This document shows, in pieces, positions 57,322 to 64,000 of a stretch of 64,000 bases of DNA. Position numbers and translations under genes: made by a program. The notes below the pieces were generated by a model, which was given only the letters and a program-made list of their open reading frames with translations, had not been told where the DNA came from and did no database searches. Each line of letters opens with the position of its first letter. The stretch's first letter is position 1. Origin of the DNA: Holtermannia corniformis (taxonomy: Eukaryota > Basidiomycota > Tremellomycetes > Holtermanniales); assembly GCA_001599935.1 (NCBI GenBank), contig BCIJ01000037.1, positions 58,193-122,192 of the forward strand. The letters run 5' to 3'.

Positions 57322-59039
57322 TCATCTATATTCAAGTGCACCGACAGTCGCGTCCGCCAAATCGCCGCCTTGCCAATCCTTGGTGAAGACCTCCAGCCCA
57401 AGCTGCTTCCCTGGGGCCTGGATGTGCGACTTATACCCGTCAAGACCCGTTGATGCAATCGCTTCGAGCGCGGGATAGCTGCCGACTGCGTGCGAGTACA
57501 AGCCTGCAAAGGGAAGAAACTGCCAGGTGTAGCCTAGCTTGCCGAGCTTGGGTGTGAAGTCGGCCAGTGTGGCGCCTGAGCTCGAATCAGTAAACGAAAT
57601 GTGAAAGGACAACAGACACTGACTGTCTCCCGGTACATCGCCCGCCAGATTGTAGCCGAGCCACTTGCCCGGTATAGCTGTGAGAACCTCTTTGGCGAAT
57701 TTCTCGAGGTCCGGGACGACGGTCGCCGGTGTCCGAGTCCAGAGCATGTCCGCGTACGGCGCACAGGCGATCGCGCGTGAGATAGCGGCGTCAATGTTGC
57801 CGCGGTAACGGTACCACCCGCTCTTGTTCCTTGCTGCCTCGGCATCCCAGTGAAAGTCGGGACCGAGCAGCTTGCGTGCGACGAGGGTGGCATCAGAGAC
57901 GTTGAGGCCGGCTGACTTTGCTTGGAAGGCGCTCAATTGGTCTGCGGCTTGCGCTTGTACCGCTTCATCCAAGGTGCATAGGCGTGCCTGTTGGACCCAG
58001 TTGTCTTCATCGAGCGCCGAACCAGTCAGCGAGTCGATCGAGGCATCGACGCTACCAAGGATAAAGTCGCGGTCCCGTGGGTCGACTGTGGATGTGAGGT
58101 AGCCAGCCGTCTCTGCATCGGTACGATGGATGATCAAGCAATCTACACTGCAGAGGTGTCAGTATGTCGTGCGTGCGGGTCGTCTTGACACTGACCCCAT
58201 GATGTCGAACTGCATCTTGACAGCTTGTAGTCGCTGAATATGCTCACTCAGCGGGACCATGACACGGCCAGCCGTCTTGGCGCCAAACTTCTTTGTGCCA
58301 CCAACCTGATCGTCGAGGTGAATGGCAGCTGCACCAGCCTCGACAAACAGCTTTGCCAGCTTCATCATCGCCGTTGGCCCGCCGTGACCCGTGTCGGCGT
58401 CGGCGATGAGCGGCACGAGGTAATCTGTCGTTTTCGCTTTGTGAGCGAGATGTGAGGTCGAGGTGTAGAGCTTGTTGAGGCGGGTATGGAAGACTTAGGA
58501 GCGAAAGAGCTGGTCAACCTTGTTCGGGACCTGTTGCTCATCAGCTTGCACGAGTATACGTGGGCGGACGTACCGTATCATACGTGTAGTCGGCCATGTC
58601 GGCACCGAGCTCGTTGGTTGTCGTGTCGGTGATAGAGCACGCGCCACTGTGCCACTCAGCACGACCTTTTGCACAAGCTTCACTACCCACCCCGAGACGT
58701 AGATGGTGTCGTAACCCGCCTGTGCCATGTTGTGCGATGTGACAACATCCGGTGCACCGACGGTGACGGAGCTAGTCCCGGCAGCGGCATGCTTTGCAAA
58801 CACTTTGCGAAGCTTGGAACCCTGCACGGACGCCGGCCACTGCGTTGGAAAGGGGTCACGGAGGGCGGCGATGAGCTCGGGTGACCAGTTGCTACCATGG
58901 TCAGTGTCAAACAACATCAAACCGACACTTACCGAGCAAACTGAGCCTGTCCCTCCGCTTGCCATGACTTTGCAATGCTCTCCGCGTCGCTCCACGCAGA
59001 GCTTGGGTTCGAGCTGCCGTTTTGTGCAGGTATAGTCAT
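57322..59039 (-). CDS. Isocitrate-lyase-like protein lacking the catalytic Cys motif
   Basis: This is a PEP mutase/isocitrate lyase superfamily protein of ICL length, in three or four exons. It starts [73 protein letters not shown] (Mg-binding Asp motif), [16 protein letters not shown] and [13 protein letters not shown] segments align with fungal ICLs. The motif that in true ICLs reads KKCGH, with the catalytic Cys, reads [16 protein letters not shown] here. The HxEDQ step is HLDDQ. The SPSFNW substrate segment after YNL is replaced by AGDVPGDS, before or after removing a 48-nt in-frame intron. It keeps the fold and metal site but probably not isocitrate cleavage. A different C-C or C-P lyase, or a non-catalytic protein, is possible. 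Confidence 0.82.
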
Positions 59040-59516
59040 GATCAGTGTGAGTCGTCAATGTCTGTCAGCAGTTCATAGCACATGAGTCAGTACTTGACGT
59101 CTTTAGCCAGAGGCAATCTCCGACAGAGGCGGCCCCGTCCGCCTGAGCGCCTTGCGGCCGTGCAGAGGCTTCAGGTACCGGTAGCTGTCAGCTGAGACGT
59201 GGAGACTGCCGCCTGAGGGCAGAGCATGGGCACCGAGTCAGTCACCGCCCTTGAGCCATGTCCATCGCTGTGACCAGTGCTCGACGACGGTCGTCAGGTT
59301 CGGCTGTTGCTAGCGTCGGGTCCGAACGTCTAACGCGACGTCTGTGCGCAAGCACGTGAAAATGCGATCAACAGTTGGTTGAGAAGCCACCATGGACGTG
59401 CTTCTCGTCAGTGGGCGTGTTCTATCCAGCTCGATCTGCTTTTGGCAGTTCTCGCGGTCGCAGCAAAGATGGGCAAGCTCTTGAGAGGGTCCAATCAAGC
59501 CAGCTAGATCACCGCC
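59040..59516. promoter_or_regulatory. Divergent promoter of the lyase-like gene and REV3
   Basis: This 477-bp gap has the second copy of the 18-bp element, at 59,128-59,145, 89 bp upstream of the lyase-like ATG. It also holds GC-rich words such as GCGGCCG near 59,155. Apart from this the region has no gene. Confidence 0.55.
59128..59145 (+). promoter_or_regulatory. GGCGG-N6-CCGCC element, copy 2
   Basis: GGCGGCCCCGTCCGCCTG, identical to the copy at 55,103-55,120 but for one spacer base. The neighbourhood is also partly shared: TCCGACAGAGGCGG here against TCCGTCGGGGCGG there. It is in the opposite orientation relative to its gene, which a palindromic site would allow. Confidence 0.6.
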
Positions 59517-62500
59517 ATGTCCAACTCGCAGGATGATCCCGGTAGTGAGTCGTCGTTGCCACTGATCCCAGGCCATGCAGCTCATCTCGATAAAGTCCCT
59601 TCGGCCGCTCTGCGCATTCGGATCACTCACATCACGAGCACCCAAGCCGCACCCCTCCCATCCCTTGCGGCGGCCTATCGCCCGCCACAATCATCAGCGA
59701 CTTCATTCCCACCCGGCACGCTCCCCGACACCCTACCCGTCTTGCGAATCTTTGGCTCAACCCCGTCGTTGCAAAAGATCTGCGCAAATGTCCACTTGTG
59801 CTTCCCATACTTCTACGTTCCGTTCCCAATGGACACGGGTGGTGACGACCCGCTGTCGCCCGAGAATGTCAACAAGGTTGCATTCCGGTTCGGCAGAGGT
59901 CTCAACCACGCCATATGCCTCGCAATGCGTCAAGATCCGTTCTCGGCCGCCAACGCAGCCAAGTTTGGAGGTTCCGTTAACCCGCGACATCTCCACGTCG
60001 TGTCCGTCTCGATCGTCAAGGGCGTACCCTTCTATGGCTATCATCTCGGATATCAGTACTACCTCAAGGTTTCTCTCGTCAACCCAAGTAGGATCTATGT
60101 CGCAATGGAACAGCTCAGAAAGCCGGTTGTTCTGGGCAGGATCTGGCAGCCTCACGAAGCGCATCTGAACCACGTTCTGCAATTCATGGCCGATTTCGAT
60201 CTCTATGGGTGTGGTTGGCTCGACGTCGAGACGGGCAAGTTCAGAGATCCTTTGCCAGGTGAGTCCGAGTAACATGTCTCAGATCGTCCCTGACTGTCGC
60301 AGAGGGCGACCCTTACGACGAGCCGAACGTGACCGACGACGCCAACCTGCACACCTTTGACACGCTCAGCACTCCGTCATCAATGCGCTACATCTCGACC
60401 ATCTCGCCACCAAAAGACACTTACTCTCCTCTCGAGATTGACATCCTGCCAAACCACATCATCAACCGGCGACGTCTTCAGCCTCGTCACCTACACCACG
60501 ACTTTGTCGAGCTGCTTCAACAGCCTCTAGACCCTTATGAGAAGCTGGTGAGAGCCGTGAAAGAATTGTGGGAAGACGAGAAGCGACGTCGAGTGATGCG
60601 CGGGCTTGGTTCGGGTGAAGAAGGCATGATGCCGTCAGAGCATCAAGTGAGAACCCCGGCTGAGCTGGGTTACCTCACGGGAGACGAGGGGGAGAACCGT
60701 GGTGGTAATTGGCAAGCTTCCGGCGAGCTATGGGAGGAGCTCGAAACGCGCATGGTGGACGAGCGCAAGAAGCTGGGCGGGCAATGGGATTTCGAAGGGT
60801 TCGCAAAGGCTGCTAGAGAGGGAAAGGGCGGTCACTACCGCAAGTACGAGAAGGTGGGTTTGAGCTTCCTCAGACTAGCGCTTATGCCTATAAGTGGATC
60901 ATGACCACGTTCGAGGCGGTTGGTGCGCACTGGCCAGTGTTGCAAGGTGAAAGGCACCCTTCGCAGAAGTACACCAGCGCACGGGCGTCGTCAGTATCTG
61001 GAGCGTCTTCACCTGCAAAGCCATCGCCTCGCTCTGGTCGAGATACTTCACCGATCAAGCCCGATCCCGATACGTTTGGTGACTACGAGCTCAACCCATT
61101 TGAAGTCTACTCGCAGCAACAGCGCGCGGCGGACGGCAGCTACTCGCAACAACTGGCATCGGCCGATGTCGACGTCAAAGCCGTGGCCAAGACGGAGGTG
61201 GACGATCGTGGCGAGCCAGTCCTCTGTAGCACAGATGATGCCGAGGATCAGCAGCCACTTGCAGAGGCGCCGGCCACCATGGAGGACGAGGAAGAGGCAT
61301 ACTGGGACGAGATGGGCGCTGAGGAACACTTTCAAAACTTGGCGTTGAGTCAGATCCAGCGCAATCACTTTTCGTCCAATAAGCGAACGAATGTGACGCC
61401 GGGGAAGATGTCGCCGAGATCCTTGATGGAGCATGCTGGGCTCGGAGACGTAGAGTACGTGCATGTCTCACCGAGCAGAATCACCTGACCAAAGCCAGCT
61501 CGCTGGGAAGACTGTCATCCGCCCCCAGCAGTCCTCAAAGCAGCAACCCTTTCCTCCCACCGCAAGCTCGGACGCCGACCAAAAACAGGTTCACCAGCCA
61601 AGGATCTCCGTTCAATACACCGCGTTCACGCGGACTTAATCATTTCTCTCTGCCCCGCCCGACTGTGATTTCGCCTCTCAAGACGCCGACCAAGCCTTCC
61701 AGGTTGAGAGAGAATACTATCATGCTACACCCGGGCAAACGCAGCATCGCCCCCGCGTCACCTCCTAGATCGTCACCTGAGTCACTGGCGCCAACCAAGC
61801 TCCCGGACTCACCGTCAAAGGGTCCCCGCAAGCGCGACTATGGGGAGGCCACCGTGGAGCCGATGACGCCGTCCTTGCTGCCGCTGCAGGCGAACGGTAA
61901 GCGTGCAAGGCCAATGCTTGATCCTCCTTTGATCGCCTCTGTCCCCGAGAACGTTTGGACTCCTACTGTGCTAGACACGCCGCGATACAGTCCAACCTTG
62001 GTCGATTCCGGACGCTTGCCGTTTCACGAGGCCGTCAATGGAGCGACGCCAACCCAGGCCACAGCAACACGACCTCGGAAACGCGTACGCATGGCAACAC
62101 CACCGAGCGAGGCACAGCAGTCTTCCGCTGAGACGACCGAAGTCTCTACCGACCCGGAGATGATGAAAGCGGGCTCAGACGCAGATGCGTCTTCAAATGA
62201 TTTGCCGAGGCGTTCCAAGGTTGCTTGGACGTACCACCTGCCTGCCCCGCCGGCATCAGACGTCAATCAACCTCTTGAACCTCTGGGATTGGAAACAATG
62301 TTCTACCGCAAGCCATTCTACTCGGAACCGGCCGATGTCTCGTCATTGCCCAAGATCTTTGCGGGGCGTCAATTCTTGCTCAAAGGTGACACTGCAGCGG
62401 ATCTCGATGAATTCGAACACTACACCCCGCCAGAAGACGTTGCAATGCAACGCCTGCTATACAAGCGTTCACATGTATGGGAGTACGCGGAACCGCCGCC

Positions 62501-64000
62501 TCGGCGAAGCGCTGTTGCGACAGACATTGATGCAGAAGATCGTGGTGCAAACGTCGAAAGTGCGTCTTGACATGACGTGCCTGAATGTACTCACTCTTTG
62601 TAGGGCTTGCCAAAATTTCGGCGGCATCTCAGGTGGGCACCGCATGTCCACTCTCACCTATCCTGACCCACCGCAGCTAGACGCACCGACGCAGAAGAGC
62701 AAGTACGGATTCAAGTTTTCTCAAAAAAAGAAGACCAAGGCGTCTCAGAGGCAACACCAGAACATGTCTGTACTTGCTCTGGAAGTATTTGGTAAGCCGA
62801 TGTTGTGTATCTGCTGCAAGGTGCTCACTCCGCAGCTCCGTCCCGAGAGCATCTTCTGCCCGATCCAGACAAAGACGCCATTGCGGCAGTCTTCTACTGC
62901 TATCAAAACGAGGACGCTTCTCTCGAGGACACCACAACTCATACCGGATACCACGCCGGTTACCTCGTCATCGCCGATCACCGAACCGACGCTCATCGCG
63001 CCAAGCTGGACGGCATACCGTGCCACTATGTTGATTCAGAGCTGGACTTGTTCAATTGGGTCGTGGACATCGTCAAGGCTTGGGATCCTGACGTGCTTTC
63101 CGGTTGGGAGATGCACAATTCCTCTTGGGGCTATCTGGCATCCCGTGCCATAAGCGAATTCAGTATGTCTGAACCCTCGGCTCGCTGCATGGCTGACCGC
63201 TGCAGGCTACGACTTGTGCGATCTCATCTCACGGGTCCGCACCTCGACCAATGCTGGGCCTCGTAACAGCGTTTACGATGCCACTCACACGACCAACTTT
63301 AAGGTGTCAGGACGACACGTCCTTAATATCTGGCGTATTCTTCGTTCCGAGGTGACGCTCACTTCGTACTCGTTCGAGAACATTGCGTTTCAGATCTTGA
63401 GGCAGCGGTAGGTCCATGAAGTCGCAGATAAACACGCTGACGTTGCGCAGAGTCCCTCGAATCTCACCTCAGAGTCTGACGGCACTGTGGCGAAGCAAGA
63501 ATCCTGAGCACACCACACGCGTCATGCGTTATTACTTTCAGCGAGTGGTCATGTACATTGAGATGTTGGACGCTGCCGAAGTCGTTACCAAGAACGCGTG
63601 AGTCCATCAGATTCGGCGATTGTCAGCTGAACGCTACAAGCGAATTCGCTCGGGTATTCGGTGTCGATTTCGCCTCAGTGCTCACGCGCGGCTCGCAATA
63701 CAAAGTCGAGTCCTTTATGATCAGGATTGCTAAGCCTGAGAGCTTTGTATTGGTTTCCCCGTCAAAGGCTCAAGTGAGCTGATCTCATCTGCCGAACTCG
63801 GCTCACTCGCCGCCAGGTTGGACTTCAAAACGCCCCCGATGCGATCCCCATGATTGCTGAACCTGAATCAAAGTACTACAGCCATCCTATAGTGGTGTTG
63901 GACTTTCAGAGTCTATACCCCTCGGTGATGATCGCGTACAACCTCTGCTACTCGACATGCCTAGGTCGCGTCAAGCCCTTCAAGGGAACATGGAAGTTTG
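59517..64000 (+). CDS. REV3: DNA polymerase zeta catalytic subunit Rev3 (partial, 3' cut by window end)
   Basis: This is the B-family polymerase that does error-prone translesion synthesis. It starts [32 protein letters not shown], then [34 protein letters not shown] and [14 protein letters not shown] are the N-terminal blocks, followed by [14 protein letters not shown] and [21 protein letters not shown] long, disordered Ser/Pro-rich middle spans about 60,900-62,570. The exonuclease-like domain (with [15 protein letters not shown] and [18 protein letters not shown]) follows, then [14 protein letters not shown] and [20 protein letters not shown]. Near the edge [20 protein letters not shown] and [11 protein letters not shown] mark polymerase motif A. 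The remaining polymerase motifs and the Fe-S C-terminus lie beyond the window. Several short introns. Confidence 0.93.

Noticed and set aside
1..64000. Transposons, CRISPR arrays, ribosomal RNA, and a second tRNA
   Set aside because: I saw no transposase or reverse transcriptase motifs, no regularly spaced repeat array, no rRNA-like sequence and no second cloverleaf. A covariance search could change this for small RNAs.

Overview
The window is nuclear DNA from a gene-dense, intron-rich fungus, most likely a basidiomycete. Nearly every gene is cut by several very short introns. The ones I resolved are about 38-50 nt, with GTRNGT-like donors, a CTGAC/CTGAT branch site close to the acceptor, and CAG/TAG/AAG ends. 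The predicted proteins are fungal or general eukaryotic: RNA polymerase III subunit, exocyst Exo84, Vps15, Sly1, Nup53, Rev3, a Zn2Cys6 regulator. I cannot name the species. The short introns and GC-rich coding sequence would suit a compact basidiomycete genome, but that is inference. I count about 27 recognisable or well-supported protein genes, one weak hypothetical gene and one tRNA gene.

Layout. Positions 1-32,000 are conserved housekeeping genes: a DHH phosphoesterase, the CCCH protein TMA46/ZC3H15, VPS15, an intron-containing initiator tRNA-Met, EXO84, a TRAX/translin-family protein, mitochondrial PheRS, UMP-CMP kinase, RNA polymerase III subunit 1, SLY1, a low-complexity protein of unknown function, NUP53 and a NIT2-type amidase. 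A cyclophilin-40 gene (31.9-33.3 kb) closes this block.

Positions 33,574-44,807 look like a catabolic cluster. In order it holds succinate-semialdehyde dehydrogenase, a tartrate/D-malate dehydrogenase family enzyme, a class III (GabT-like) aminotransferase, a haloacid-dehalogenase-family hydrolase, a PuuB/DAO-type FAD oxidoreductase and an UNC93-like transporter. They are arranged as three divergent pairs. Each shared promoter carries a closely spaced pair of opposed GATA motifs, which suggests nitrogen-regulated use of an amine or amino acid such as GABA or a polyamine.

A secreted GH16 glucanase and TMA20/MCTS1 (with a large charged insert) separate this from a second accessory block, 49,976-59,039. 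That block has a Zn2Cys6 regulator, a Dal5-family anion transporter, an HpcH/HpaI-type aldolase and an isocitrate-lyase-like protein in which the catalytic Cys motif and the substrate-binding Ser/Asn motif have been replaced. The transporter/aldolase promoter and the lyase promoter share a nearly identical 18-bp element containing a perfect GGCGG-N6-CCGCC inverted repeat, the kind of site a Zn2Cys6 dimer binds. This regulator-transporter-aldolase-lyase set is the best candidate here for an undescribed pathway. The window ends inside REV3, the catalytic subunit of DNA polymerase zeta.

All gene models were made by eye from reading frames, splice motifs and remembered family motifs. Outer limits are usually firmer than individual splice sites.
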